Shown here: piece after piece, positions 15,322 through 23,106 of the stretch
Position numbering within the stretch: position 1 is the first letter of the stretch
How the letters are laid out: each line of letters starts with the position of its first letter
Assembly: GCA_963789885.1 (NCBI GenBank)
Contig: CAWBNB010000003.1
Coordinates: 62,001-126,000 of the forward strand
DNA: 64,000 bases
Direction: 5' to 3'
From: DATEDA01 sp963789885
Lineage (GTDB): Bacteria; Pseudomonadota; Gammaproteobacteria; Burkholderiales; SG8-39
Notes under the pieces: generated by a model
What the model saw: the letters and a program-made list of their open reading frames with translations, nothing else
The model's database searches: none
What the model was told of the DNA's origin: nothing
Program-made: the position numbers and the translations under genes

Positions 15322-15373
15322 ATTGCGTGTCGTCTGCGCGAAGGGCCCCCCGCGACGGGCGGGGCCAGCGCAG

Positions 15374-15384
15374 GTAACTCTTGC
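15374..15384 (+). promoter_or_regulatory. Dyad GTAACTCTTGC between divergent transport genes
   Basis: The same 11-mer as upstream of rpoN. It is 53 bp from the transporter promoter and 42 bp from the CPA1 promoter, so one activator site could serve both. Confidence 0.5.
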
Positions 15385-15425
15385 GCCGGCCGCGGAAGAA
15401 CTTACCGAGGCGCCACCGGCCGTGC

Positions 15426-15441
15426 TGGCGCCCGGCTTGCT
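15426..15441 (+). promoter_or_regulatory. Putative sigma-54 promoter of the CPA1 antiporter gene
   Basis: Plus strand reads TGGCGCCCGGCTTGCT with TGGC and TTGCT intact. The predicted transcription start falls only a few bases before the ATG at 15458, which would give a nearly leaderless message. Confidence 0.4.
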
Positions 15442-15457
15442 TTGCCGCTCTCGGTGA

Positions 15458-16717
15458 ATGAGCCTGCTCACCAACTGGTATCTCGCGGCCGGCACGCTGT
15501 TGCTGGCGATGGCCTTGATGGGCGCGACGATCGCCCGCGTGCCGTTCAGCGCCGCCATCTTCTATCTCGCGTTCGGATACGTGCTCGGACGCGGCGGCGT
15601 CGGGCTGCTCGACCTCGACGTCGCCGGGCACCTGCCGCTGGTCGAGGCGATCGCCGAGATCGGCGTGGTCCTGTCACTCTTCAGCGTCGGGCTGCGGCTC
15701 GGCGTGCCGCTCGGCGATTCGACGTGGCGCGTGCCGATCCTTCTCGCCGGTCCGGGCATGGTGGTCACGATCGCGGCGGCCGCGGTCGCGGGCTGGTGGC
15801 TGCTCGGCCTCGGCTGGCCCAGCGCGCTCCTGCTCGGCGCGATCGTGGCGCCCACCGACCCGGTGCTCGCTTCGGACGTGCAGATCCGCCGCATCACCGA
15901 GCGCGACTCGGTGCGGTTCGGCCTCACCGCCGAGGGCGGCATGAACGACGGCCTCGCGGCGGCGGGCATCCTGTTGGCGCTCGCCTTGTCGAGCACGCCG
16001 CCCGCGCTCGGTCGCGCGATTCTCGTCGACGTCGTGTGGTCGCTGCCCGCGGGCGTCGCGATCGGCTGGGCGTGCGGATCGCTGATCGGGCGGCTTGCGC
16101 TCGCACTGCACCGTCGCCAAGGCGCGACCGAGGGCTTCGAGGTGTTCCTGCTTCTCGGACTGATCGCGCTCACCTACGGCGCGGCGTCGCTGCTGCATGC
16201 TGAGGGCTTTCTCGCGGTGTTCACGGCGGCGGTTGCGCTGCGCCGGCTCGAGCGGCGTGCGACGGCGCGGGCGGGCGGCGACGCCGTCGCGCCGGCGGCC
16301 AATGCCCCGGCGACGATCGCGCACCAGCTGCTCGTCTTCAACCGGCAGGTCGAGCGCATCGCGGAGGTCGTCGTCGTGATCCTCGCCGGCGCACTGCTCG
16401 CCACGGTGGAGCTCGACCTGCCGGTGCTCGGATTCGCGCTCGCCGTCATCCTGGTCGCCCGCCCGCTCGCCGTGGCGGTGACGCTCGCTTGGACGCCGGT
16501 GCCGGTCCGCGAGCGGCGTCTCTTCCAATGGTTCGGCGTGCGGGGGATTGGCTCCCTCTACTGGCTCGCCTTCGCGCTGAACCGCGGCGCGCCGGCGGGA
16601 GAGGCGCAGCTGCTGACCGCGGCGACGCTCGGCCTCGTCGCCGTATCGGTGGTCGCGCACGGCGTCTCCGCTACACCGGTGATGGAGTGGCACCTGCGTC
16701 GCCGGCGGCGGGAATAG
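15458..16717 (+). CDS. CPA1-type cation/proton antiporter
   Basis: The 419-residue, roughly 12-helix protein belongs to the monovalent cation:proton antiporter CPA1 group. Key parts are LLLGAIVAPTDPVLASDVQI (the P-T-D-P motif with its transport Asp) and LTAEGGMNDGLAAAG (the E-G-x2-N-D motif). Members exchange Na+ or K+ for H+ at the inner membrane for pH and salt tolerance. There is no C-terminal regulatory domain. It is divergent from the AI-2E-type transporter and fits an osmotic/ion-stress role within the sigma-54 group. Ion selectivity cannot be judged. Confidence 0.9.
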   Translation: MSLLTNWYLAAGTLLLAMALMGATIARVPFSAAIFYLAFGYVLGRGGVGLLDLDVAGHLPLVEAIAEIGVVLSLFSVGLRLGVPLGDSTWRVPILLAGPGMVVTIAAAAVAGWWLLGLGWPSALLLGAIVAPTDPVLASDVQIRRITERDSVRFGLTAEGGMNDGLAAAGILLALALSSTPPALGRAILVDVVWSLPAGVAIGWACGSLIGRLALALHRRQGATEGFEVFLLLGLIALTYGAASLLHAEGFLAVFTAAVALRRLERRATARAGGDAVAPAANAPATIAHQLLVFNRQVERIAEVVVVILAGALLATVELDLPVLGFALAVILVARPLAVAVTLAWTPVPVRERRLFQWFGVRGIGSLYWLAFALNRGAPAGEAQLLTAATLGLVAVSVVAHGVSATPVMEWHLRRRRRE

Positions 16718-16746
16718 GTGCGAGCGCCGGCGCGATGAGCGCGCCG

Positions 16747-16762
16747 CGGCACGCTTCCTGCT
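16747..16762 (+). promoter_or_regulatory. Putative sigma-54 promoter of the 16773 gene
   Basis: Plus strand reads CGGCACGCTTCCTGCT (GG-N10-GC). The predicted start is at or next to the ATG at 16773, implying a leaderless transcript if real. Confidence 0.4.
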
Positions 16763-16772
16763 CGAGCCGGTC

Positions 16773-17018
16773 ATGGATTGGAAGCACGCCACGCTCCACG
16801 ACAATGCGATGCTCGGCGCGCTGGTGGGTCTGTCGAGCGGGGGCTCGTTCGCGATCGCGCTCCGCGCCGGCGCCGGCATGGCGGCGTTCGGCATGGCCCT
16901 CGGCCTCGTGACAGGTTTTGTCGGGGGCATGCTGATCTGGCTGGAGACCGCCGATCTGCCGGAGGATCCGGTCCCCCCGGTGCGTAGCGGCGTGCCGGAC
17001 GAGGAGGCGCGGCGGTAG
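16773..17018 (+). CDS. Small membrane protein (81 aa)
   Basis: The product has two hydrophobic segments (MLGALVGLSSGGSFAIALRA and MAAFGMALGLVTGFVGGMLI) and an acidic, polar tail (DLPEDPVPPVRSGVPDEEARR has the Pro/Glu pattern of a disordered end). It has no recognised family. No ribosome-binding site is obvious, in keeping with a possible leaderless transcript from 16747-16762. It precedes the damaged Ku gene. Confidence 0.55.
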   Translation: MDWKHATLHDNAMLGALVGLSSGGSFAIALRAGAGMAAFGMALGLVTGFVGGMLIWLETADLPEDPVPPVRSGVPDEEARR

Positions 17019-17036
17019 CCGTCGCCGCGTGCACGC

Positions 17037-17474
17037 ATGCCACGAGTCGTCTGGAACGGAGCCATCGCCTTCGGGCTGGTCCACATTCCGGTCAATCTCT
17101 ATCCCGGTTCGACGTCGAGCACGCTCGATTTCGATCTCCTCGACAAGCGCGACTTCGCTCCGGTCGGCTACCAGCGGGTGAACAAGCGCACCGGCAAGGA
17201 GGTGGCGCCGCGCGAACTCGTCAAGGGCTACGAGTACGAGAAGGGCGAGTACGTCGTGGTGACCGACGAGGACTTCCGGCAGGCAAACGTCAGGGCGACG
17301 CAAACGGTGGAGATCCAGGCATTCGTCGACGCAGCCGAGTTTGCGCCGTGCTACTTCGACACGCCTACTTCTCGAGCCGGCAAGCGCGCCGGGAAGGGTT
17401 ACGCGCTGCTGCGCGAAACGCTGCGCACGACGGGGCGCGTGGGCGTGGCAACCGTGGTCCTGCGCGCCCGCCAG
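17037..17474 (+). pseudogene. Truncated Ku-family DNA-end-binding protein
   Basis: The N-terminal 105 or so residues are typical bacterial Ku: MPRVVWNGAIAFGLVHIPVN, LYPGSTSSTLDFDLLDKRDF, YQRVNKRTGKEVAPRELVKG and YEYEKGEYVVVTDEDFRQAN. After CYFDTP the sequence (TSRAGKRAG) departs from the family, as if small compensating indels had occurred. It returns to KGYALLRETLRTTGRVGVAT, then breaks off after VVLRARQ at about residue 146. The C-terminal core and dimer region are missing and the frame drifts into unrelated sequence. Ku normally works with LigD in end joining; no ligD is nearby. The remnant is probably non-functional. Confidence 0.85.
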
Positions 17475-17558
17475 GCAACCGCGCGGCCGCGCCATCTCGC
17501 GCTCGGACAAGCAGAAGCGTCTCGGATAGTCGTCGCCGAACGGCGACAGCGCGTCCCA

Positions 17559-17599
17559 CCGGGCACCCCCCAAGGGGAGGGAAATAGGGGGGTGCCCGG
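17559..17599. terminator. Perfect 13-bp stem-loop behind the Ku remnant
   Basis: CCGGGCACCCCCC and GGGGGGTGCCCGG pair perfectly around a 15-base purine-rich loop. No T tract follows on either side. It could stop transcription between the Ku relic and the convergent small gene, or mark the end of a past rearrangement. Confidence 0.45.
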
Positions 17600-17689
17600 C
17601 TCGGCTGTCCCGGACGCTAGGGAGGATGCGCCGGACGCCCTTGGACCCTCGCAACGTGCGTGCCCGCTCGTCCCGCTGCTGGCACTGTT

Positions 17690-17890
17690 TCAGAACGGAA
17701 TGTCGTCGGGACTCGGCGACACTTGCGCGGCGGTTACCGAGCGCGAGACCGGTACGGCCCCGCCTTCGGTTTCCCATTTTTGGACGGCCTCGCGCCGATC
17801 GCGCCGGTCCGCGCGAACCTTGTTTGTCCTCAGGATTTCCCTGAGAGCAAGTGCGACGGCCGCGGCCGCCACGATATCCAGGGCATGCAT
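17690..17890 (-). CDS. Small membrane-anchored protein (66 aa)
   Basis: The product has one N-terminal membrane helix (MHALDIVAAAAVALALREIL) followed by a basic then polar cytoplasmic tail (RTNKVRADRRDRREAVQKW). The second ATG is preferred because GGAG lies 6-7 bp before it. A longer version would start at 17902. A sigma-54 type promoter and a GTAA-N3-TTAC dyad lie upstream in the region shared with the NtrC-type regulator. The function is unknown; it could be a stress-membrane microprotein. Confidence 0.55.
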   Translation of the reverse strand: MHALDIVAAAAVALALREILRTNKVRADRRDRREAVQKWETEGGAVPVSRSVTAAQVSPSPDDIPF

Positions 17891-17920
17891 AGGTATCTCC
17901 ATCGGTATCGCACCGTGGTA

Positions 17921-17936
17921 CGCAAGTTGCGTTCCC
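17921..17936 (-). promoter_or_regulatory. Putative sigma-54 promoter of the 17890 gene, overlapping a plus-strand copy
   Basis: Minus strand reads GGGAACGCAACTTGCG (GG-N10-GC, TTGC intact). The plus strand reads TGGTACGCAAGTTGCG at 17916-17931, pointing at the regulator gene at 18050. The two motifs share their -12 core, so a bidirectional sigma-54 element is possible. Confidence 0.45.
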
Positions 17937-17979
17937 TTGTCGTCGGCTCGGAAGCGCCCCCATCCGCGACGGTTACCGT

Positions 17980-17990
17980 GTAAGAATTAC
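17980..17990. promoter_or_regulatory. Dyad GTAAGAATTAC upstream of the NtrC-type regulator
   Basis: GTAA-N3-TTAC with perfect arms. A degenerate copy (GTAACTTGTTC) starts 20 bp further at 18000. The site is 44 bp from the minus-strand promoter and 60 bp before the regulator start, suggesting autoregulation. Confidence 0.5.
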
Positions 17991-18049
17991 AAATTCGCGG
18001 TAACTTGTTCCGGATTACATCCAATAACACACGTGCCAGGAGTCCAACC

Positions 18050-19510
<1,461 letters not shown>

Positions 19511-19520
19511 TCGGCCGCCG

Positions 19521-19763
19521 TCAGTGCGGCGAGGCGGCAGGCCGGCTGCTGTCGCGTCCCACCTCGTCGGCGAGAGCGAGCAGGAGCGAGCGGGAAAGAC
19601 GCACTTCGTCGAGCAGCCGGCTGCACGAGTAGTCGTAGCCACAGCGTCGGCGGCGCATTTCGAAGCGGCGCAGGGCATCGCCGAACCGCAATGCGGTCGC
19701 GACGAGCGCGTTCTGCATCTCCCGCTCGAGACGCGGGTTTGAAAGCGACGCGACATGACCCAT
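19521..19763 (-). CDS. Small Arg-rich hypothetical protein (80 aa)
   Basis: The product is helical and basic (RLEREMQNALVATALRFGDA, LRRFEMRRRRCGYDYSCSRL, LDEVRLSRSLLLALADEVG). GGAGGAG precedes the ATG closely. A weak sigma-54 type match is at 19803-19818. It is convergent with the NtrC-type regulator and downstream of the second HHE gene. I know no family; codon use matches its neighbours. Confidence 0.5.
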   Translation of the reverse strand: MGHVASLSNPRLEREMQNALVATALRFGDALRRFEMRRRRCGYDYSCSRLLDEVRLSRSLLLALADEVGRDSSRPAASPH

Positions 19764-19802
19764 GGTTCTCCTCCGGTGGGGATGGTGCTCACCCGGATGG
19801 AG

Positions 19803-19818
19803 AGCAGCTTCCATGCCG
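19803..19818 (-). promoter_or_regulatory. Weak sigma-54-type motif before the 19763 gene
   Basis: Minus strand reads CGGCATGGAAGCTGCT. Spacing is right, but both halves carry a mismatch. The gene may instead be read through from the HHE gene 64 bp upstream. Confidence 0.3.
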
Positions 19819-19827
19819 GCCGCACCC

Positions 19828-20382
19828 TCAACGCACCAGGCGCCGCGTAAGCGCGTCGCCCAGCTCGGGTTCGTACTCGCCCTCCGCTTCCGCGCTCGGC
19901 TCGATCTGGCCCGGGACGTCCTCTGCGCGCAGCAGCGCGTCCTTGCGGCGGCGCAGGCGTGCGGCGATCGCGAGGTCCATCGAACATTGCCGCAGGCGCG
20001 CGAAGATCTCGCGTTCCTCTCGGTCGAAATGGCTCCTGACGCGCGCCGCGAGTTGCGCAAAATTGGCCGCGTAGGAGGTGTCATCGGACGCGGGATCCTC
20101 GAGCTCGCCGATGAGTCTCGCCGCCGCCGTGTGGTCGGCCTCCGCCCGGTTCACGATCGACCCGCCCGCTCGTCCGAGCGCGGCGCGGGCTGCCGGGTAG
20201 AAGATCTCCGCCTCGAGAGCGGTGTGGATCTTCAGTTCCGCACAGGCCCGCTCGGCGAGCGCGCGGCGCACCGCGTTCCCCTTGGCGGCCTCGACACTGC
20301 GGAAGAGCTTTTGCAGCCGCTCGTGATCGTCGACCAGGAACGAGATCGGGTCGGCGTCCCTGTCTTTGCGTTGTGCGCCCAT
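19828..20382 (-). CDS. Hemerythrin-like HHE-domain protein (second copy)
   Basis: The 184-residue product carries the HHE motif series DPISFLVDDHERLQKLFRSV, KIHTALEAEIFYPAARAAL, EADHTAAARLIGELE and VRSHFDREEREIFARLRQ, giving the expected His/Glu di-iron ligands. It aligns with the copy at 3607-4113 over the whole domain, with a longer acidic C-terminus (about residues 160-184). The family binds oxygen or NO or protects iron-sulfur proteins; the role here is inferred. A strong -24/-12 motif lies 13-28 bp before the start, with a pair of dyads just upstream. Confidence 0.87.
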   Translation of the reverse strand: MGAQRKDRDADPISFLVDDHERLQKLFRSVEAAKGNAVRRALAERACAELKIHTALEAEIFYPAARAALGRAGGSIVNRAEADHTAAARLIGELEDPASDDTSYAANFAQLAARVRSHFDREEREIFARLRQCSMDLAIAARLRRRKDALLRAEDVPGQIEPSAEAEGEYEPELGDALTRRLVR

Positions 20383-20394
20383 GCGTTGCGCTCC

Positions 20395-20410
20395 AGCAAC
20401 CGCCGTACCC
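20395..20410 (-). promoter_or_regulatory. Putative sigma-54 promoter of HHE gene 2
   Basis: Minus strand reads GGGTACGGCGGTTGCT. The predicted transcription start is within a few bases of the ATG at 20382, so the message would be nearly leaderless. Confidence 0.45.
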
Positions 20411-20428
20411 CTCGCCAGCGGCAGCGCG

Positions 20429-20458
20429 GTAGCCCTTACACCGCCGGGTAAGTGTTAC
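20429..20458. promoter_or_regulatory. Paired dyads GTAGCCCTTAC and GTAAGTGTTAC, 19 bp apart
   Basis: The sites at 20429-20439 (one mismatch) and 20448-20458 (perfect arms) start exactly 19 bp apart, as do the pair at 51972/51991. They are 19 bp from the HHE promoter and 55 bp from the plus-strand promoter at 20513-20528. Confidence 0.55.
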
Positions 20459-20512
20459 GTGGCGCCATCGGCCGGAACTCGCGATTGCCGCACGTCTGGG
20501 TCGCATAGACGC

Positions 20513-20528
20513 TGGCACGCCGACTGCT
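20513..20528 (+). promoter_or_regulatory. Putative sigma-54 promoter pointing to the galU-like gene
   Basis: Plus strand reads TGGCACGCCGACTGCT: perfect TGGCACG, one mismatch at -12. The galU-like start is 382 bp downstream, so the message would have a long leader or include an unrecognised small gene. Confidence 0.5.
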
Positions 20529-20909
20529 TCAAATTGCTTCTCCGCAAACGGCCGCCATGATGAACACGAGGACGAACACCAGGACGAACACCAGGACGAG
20601 GACGGACACGAGGCGAAAGCCATCCGTCTCCCGCTCGAACCCCGGCGCAGTGGGCGTAGACCAGCAGCGCGATGCGCCCGACGGCATCGAGCGCGGCCGC
20701 GGTCCGTCCGACCGCATGCGCCTTCCGCATGAGCGCGACGAATCGCCTCTTCCCGGCGTTGGCCGGGCGGGCGAGCCCGCCGGCCCGACCGAGGTTGTGG
20801 AGCAGGCCGCGCGCGACGTGGCGCGCGGCCTGCGCGACACCGAGGCGCGGGGGATACCGAACGATCTGCCGGCCCCCCGACGTGGGGGCCGGAGACAGGG
20901 AGAAGAATC
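20529..20909. other. Gene-poor stretch before the galU-like gene
   Basis: No gene can be assigned with confidence. On the minus strand one frame ends in a very hydrophobic, repeat-encoded segment (FRLVSVLVLVFVLVFVLVFI, stop at 20529). Another frame has coding-like composition (LMRKAHAVGRTAAALDAVGR) but no good start. The plus strand would be the leader of a transcript from the promoter at 20513. Just before the galU-like start, CCGGCCCCC and GGGGGCCGG form a 9-bp hairpin. Confidence 0.3.
20563..20598. repeat. Three tandem 12-bp units
   Basis: AACACGAGGACG is followed by two copies of AACACCAGGACG. Being a multiple of 3, the unit would keep a frame open; on the minus strand it encodes a repeated V-L-V-F hydrophobic string. 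Confidence 0.7.
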
Positions 20910-21860
20910 ATGACGAACGTGCGGCGCGCGGTGTTTCCGGTGGGCGGACTGGGCACGGGAATCCTGCCGGCAACGAAGGCGGCGCCCAAGGAGCTGCTCG
21001 CGGTCGTCGACAAGCCGCTGATCCAGTACGCGGTCGAGGAGGTCGTGCGGGCCGGCGTCCGCCAGCTGATCATCGTCACCAGCCGCAGCAAGCGCGCGAT
21101 CGAGGATCACTTCGACAAGGCGTACGAGCTCGAGAGCGCGCTCGTGCTGCACAACCGCTACGAGCTGCTCTCGGAACTGCGCCGGTTGTTTCCGGTCGAC
21201 GTGACATTCCAGTTCGTGCGTCAGTCCGAGCCGCTCGGCATCGGCCATGCGCTCGGGTGCGCGCGCGTCTTCCTCGGCACGGAGCCGTTTCTCGTCGTCG
21301 TCCCGGACGAGCTGATCGACGCGCCCGTGCCCGCGGCGGCGCAGGTCCTCGATTCGTTCGATCGCTTCGGCCGTTCGGTGGTCGGGGTCCTGCCGCCCGA
21401 CGAGGCGAGGCCCGCACCGGTCGGTGAGTTGTCGGGCGTCCCGTTCTCGCCGGGGCTCTATCGGCTCAACCCGCCGCCCGGGACCGCCAACCAGCGCGCG
21501 CTGCCGCTCGTGGCCGCCGGTCGCTACGTGCTGACCGCGGAGATCTTCGAGTTTCTCGCGACCACGCCGCCCGGGCCGCACGGCGAAGTCGAGCTCGCCG
21601 ACGCGCTCGTCGCCTTCGCTGCGAGCAACGCGGTGATCGGACGCGAGCTGGAGGGCAAGCGCTTCGACTGCGGCACGAAGCTCGGCTACCTCGGCGCGAT
21701 CCTTCACTTCGGCATGCGACATCCGTCGATCGGTGAATCGTTCGGCGCGATGGTGCGCGCCGCCGCCGCCGAGCGTCCCCCGGTCGCCGCACGTCCGCCC
21801 GCGACCGTCCAGGGCGCGCGCGGACGGCACGATGGCGCGCGCGCGGCGATGGGCGACTGA
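20910..21860 (+). CDS. GalU-like nucleotidyltransferase with altered signature
   Basis: The 316-residue product resembles UTP-glucose-1-phosphate uridylyltransferase: FPVGGLGTGILPATKAAPKE, LLAVVDKPLIQYAVEEVVRA, FVRQSEPLGIGHALGCAR, VVVPDELID and the C-terminal KRFDCGTKLGYLGAI. The usual signature G-x-G-T-R is here G-L-G-T-G, so the conserved Arg that contacts the nucleotide is missing, and the C-terminus has a 40-residue disordered tail. UDP-glucose made here could feed glycogen, trehalose or envelope sugars, but activity is in doubt. AGGGAGAAG precedes the ATG. A rho-independent terminator follows. Confidence 0.82.
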   Translation: MTNVRRAVFPVGGLGTGILPATKAAPKELLAVVDKPLIQYAVEEVVRAGVRQLIIVTSRSKRAIEDHFDKAYELESALVLHNRYELLSELRRLFPVDVTFQFVRQSEPLGIGHALGCARVFLGTEPFLVVVPDELIDAPVPAAAQVLDSFDRFGRSVVGVLPPDEARPAPVGELSGVPFSPGLYRLNPPPGTANQRALPLVAAGRYVLTAEIFEFLATTPPGPHGEVELADALVAFAASNAVIGRELEGKRFDCGTKLGYLGAILHFGMRHPSIGESFGAMVRAAAAERPPVAARPPATVQGARGRHDGARAAMGD

Positions 21861-21869
21861 CGGCCCCCC

Positions 21870-21897
21870 GTTTCAGCCATCCCTCCCCGGCTGAAAC
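21870..21897 (+). terminator. Perfect 9-bp hairpin after the galU-like gene
   Basis: GTTTCAGCC and GGCTGAAAC pair around ATCCCTCCCC. No T tract follows; it is the first of two hairpins in tandem. Confidence 0.5.
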
Positions 21898-21901
21898 GCT
21901 T

Positions 21902-21933
21902 GAACCCGCCGCGACGTGGCGGGTTCTTTTTTT
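21902..21933 (+). terminator. Rho-independent terminator of the galU-like gene
   Basis: GAACCCGCC and GGCGGGTTC form a 9-bp stem with a 7-base loop, followed at once by seven T residues. Confidence 0.92.
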
Positions 21934-21978
21934 GCGCCGCGCCGCGCTGCGCTGCGCTGCGCCGCGCCGCGCCGCGCC
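21934..21978. repeat. Nine-copy pentanucleotide array (GCGCC/GCGCT)
   Basis: Nine 5-bp units run without interruption: two GCGCC, three GCGCT, four GCGCC. The array lies exactly between the T run of the terminator and the -24 element at 21979, so copy-number change would alter spacing upstream of the promoter. Confidence 0.85.
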
Positions 21979-21994
21979 GGGCACGGCCGTTGCC
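21979..21994 (+). promoter_or_regulatory. Putative sigma-54 promoter of the ElaB/YqjE/YqjK-like operon
   Basis: Plus strand reads GGGCACGGCCGTTGCC with GGCACG and TTGC intact. The first gene starts 45 bp downstream behind GGAGG. No GTAA-N3-TTAC dyad was found nearby. Confidence 0.62.
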
Positions 21995-22038
21995 TTCTCC
22001 AGCCGTACAGTGAGCATCGCCACAAACCAGGAGGCACC

Positions 22039-22341
22039 ATGCAACGCACGACTCCATACCCCGACTCGTCCGTCGTCCGCTCGAGCACAGAAGCGCTGGG
22101 CGAGAAGGCCCACGGCGGCATCGACCGGCTGACTTCCACCGCACACGACGCGGTCGAGCGCGCGACCAGCGCCGCCGCGACGGCCGCCGAGCAGCTCGAC
22201 GCGAAGGGTCGACAGCTCATGGCCGCCCGCGAGGAGTGGATGGACGCAAGCCGCGTTTACGTGCGCGAGCATCCGCTCGCCGCACTCGGCGTGGCGCTGG
22301 CCGCCGGTTATCTGCTGAGCCGCATCCTCTCCTCGCGCTGA
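22039..22341 (+). CDS. ElaB/YqjD-like (DUF883) membrane-anchored protein
   Basis: The 100-residue product has an amphipathic helical body (GEKAHGGIDRLTSTAHDAVE, RATSAAATAAEQLDAKGRQL) and the typical C-terminal anchor VREHPLAALGVALAAGYLLS followed by RILSSR. Proteins of this family tether ribosomes or other factors to the inner membrane in stationary phase or stress. GGAGG precedes the ATG. It is first in a tight operon with a YqjE-like and a YqjK-like gene, the usual three-gene order. Confidence 0.85.
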   Translation: MQRTTPYPDSSVVRSSTEALGEKAHGGIDRLTSTAHDAVERATSAAATAAEQLDAKGRQLMAAREEWMDASRVYVREHPLAALGVALAAGYLLSRILSSR

Positions 22342-22343
22342 GC

Positions 22344-22757
22344 ATGAACGCCCCCGCCGATCGCGCGGTGGCCGGCGAGGGTCCGCGGCTCGCCGCGCTG
22401 AGCGAGTCGCTGCTGCGGGATCTCCGCGATCTCGCCGTCGACTATGCGCTCCTTGCCGTGCTCGACGCGCGGCGGGCGGCGATCCGGCTCGGCTGGCTGC
22501 TTGCGGCCGGGCTGATGGCCGCGGTGCTCGCGGTGAGCGCGTGGATGGCGCTCGTCGTGGCGGTCGTGGTGGCGATCACCGACGACGCCACGTCCTGGGG
22601 CGTCGTCCTCGCAGCGGCGGCAACGGTGAACGTGGCCGGCGCGGTGGCGCTGACGCTGTGGATCCGGCGCCGCACGCACGAACTGCCGTTCGCGGCCACG
22701 CTCCGCCAGCTTCGAGGCGATCCCCCTGCCGATGTCGGCGGCGACGCCCGTGCTTGA
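22344..22757 (+). CDS. YqjE-like / phage-holin superfamily III membrane protein
   Basis: The 137-residue product has two membrane helices (AIRLGWLLAAGLMAAVLAVS, AAAATVNVAGAVALTLWIRR) with a short loop, matching the YqjE/DUF1469 family annotated as putative Actinobacteriophage holin III. The context (2 bp after an ElaB/YqjD-like gene) shows it is the chromosomal yqjE equivalent, not a phage holin. It overlaps the next gene by 26 bp. Its role is unknown beyond membrane location. Confidence 0.78.
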   Translation: MNAPADRAVAGEGPRLAALSESLLRDLRDLAVDYALLAVLDARRAAIRLGWLLAAGLMAAVLAVSAWMALVVAVVVAITDDATSWGVVLAAAATVNVAGAVALTLWIRRRTHELPFAATLRQLRGDPPADVGGDARA

Positions 22758-23106
22758 CGACGAGATCCGCGAGGTCGAGCTGCGGCTCGCACGGCGTCGC
22801 AGCGGTGTATCGGTGCTCGCCGACGAATGGGTGGCCGCGCTTCGCGACGCGCTCGTGTCGGGCAAGAGCCTGCTCGGCGTCGCCGCCGTCGGCTTCGCGG
22901 TCGGCGAGATGCTGCGTGGACCGTCGGGCCGCGCTGGCCGGGCGCGATCGCGGCGCGGCGTGGGCGCGGTCCTCTTGGGCCTCGCCGGCCTCCTCCTGCG
23001 CGCGCGATTCGGCTCGCCGTGGCAGTTCGCCTGGTCGGCGGTCGACGCCTGGCGGCGCCAGCACTCCGCCGGCGTGCCGGTTTCCGCTTCCGCCTACCGC
23101 GACTGA
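22732..23106 (+). CDS. YqjK-like third gene of the ElaB/YqjE operon
   Basis: The 124-residue product has a charged N-terminal helix (LDDEIREVELRLARRRSGVS) and one or two moderately hydrophobic segments (SLLGVAAVGFAVGEMLRG, GVGAVLLGLAGLLLRA). It ends with a polar tail, DAWRRQHSAGVPVSASAYRD. Position and size fit the yqjK slot of the yqjD-yqjE-yqjK arrangement, though sequence similarity is only general. Its 3' end overlaps the convergent AsmA-like gene by 13 bp. Confidence 0.65.
   Translation: MSAATPVLDDEIREVELRLARRRSGVSVLADEWVAALRDALVSGKSLLGVAAVGFAVGEMLRGPSGRAGRARSRRGVGAVLLGLAGLLLRARFGSPWQFAWSAVDAWRRQHSAGVPVSASAYRD

Noticed and set aside
9746..15384. GTAACTCTTGC considered as a sigma-54 promoter because it ends in TTGC
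   Set aside because: In these sites GG and GC are only 8 bases apart instead of 10, and separate, correctly spaced -24/-12 motifs lie further downstream.
22344..22757. Phage holin, suggesting a prophage
   Set aside because: The holin-III label is a family name; the gene sits in an ElaB/YqjD-YqjE-YqjK-like operon with no other phage genes nearby.
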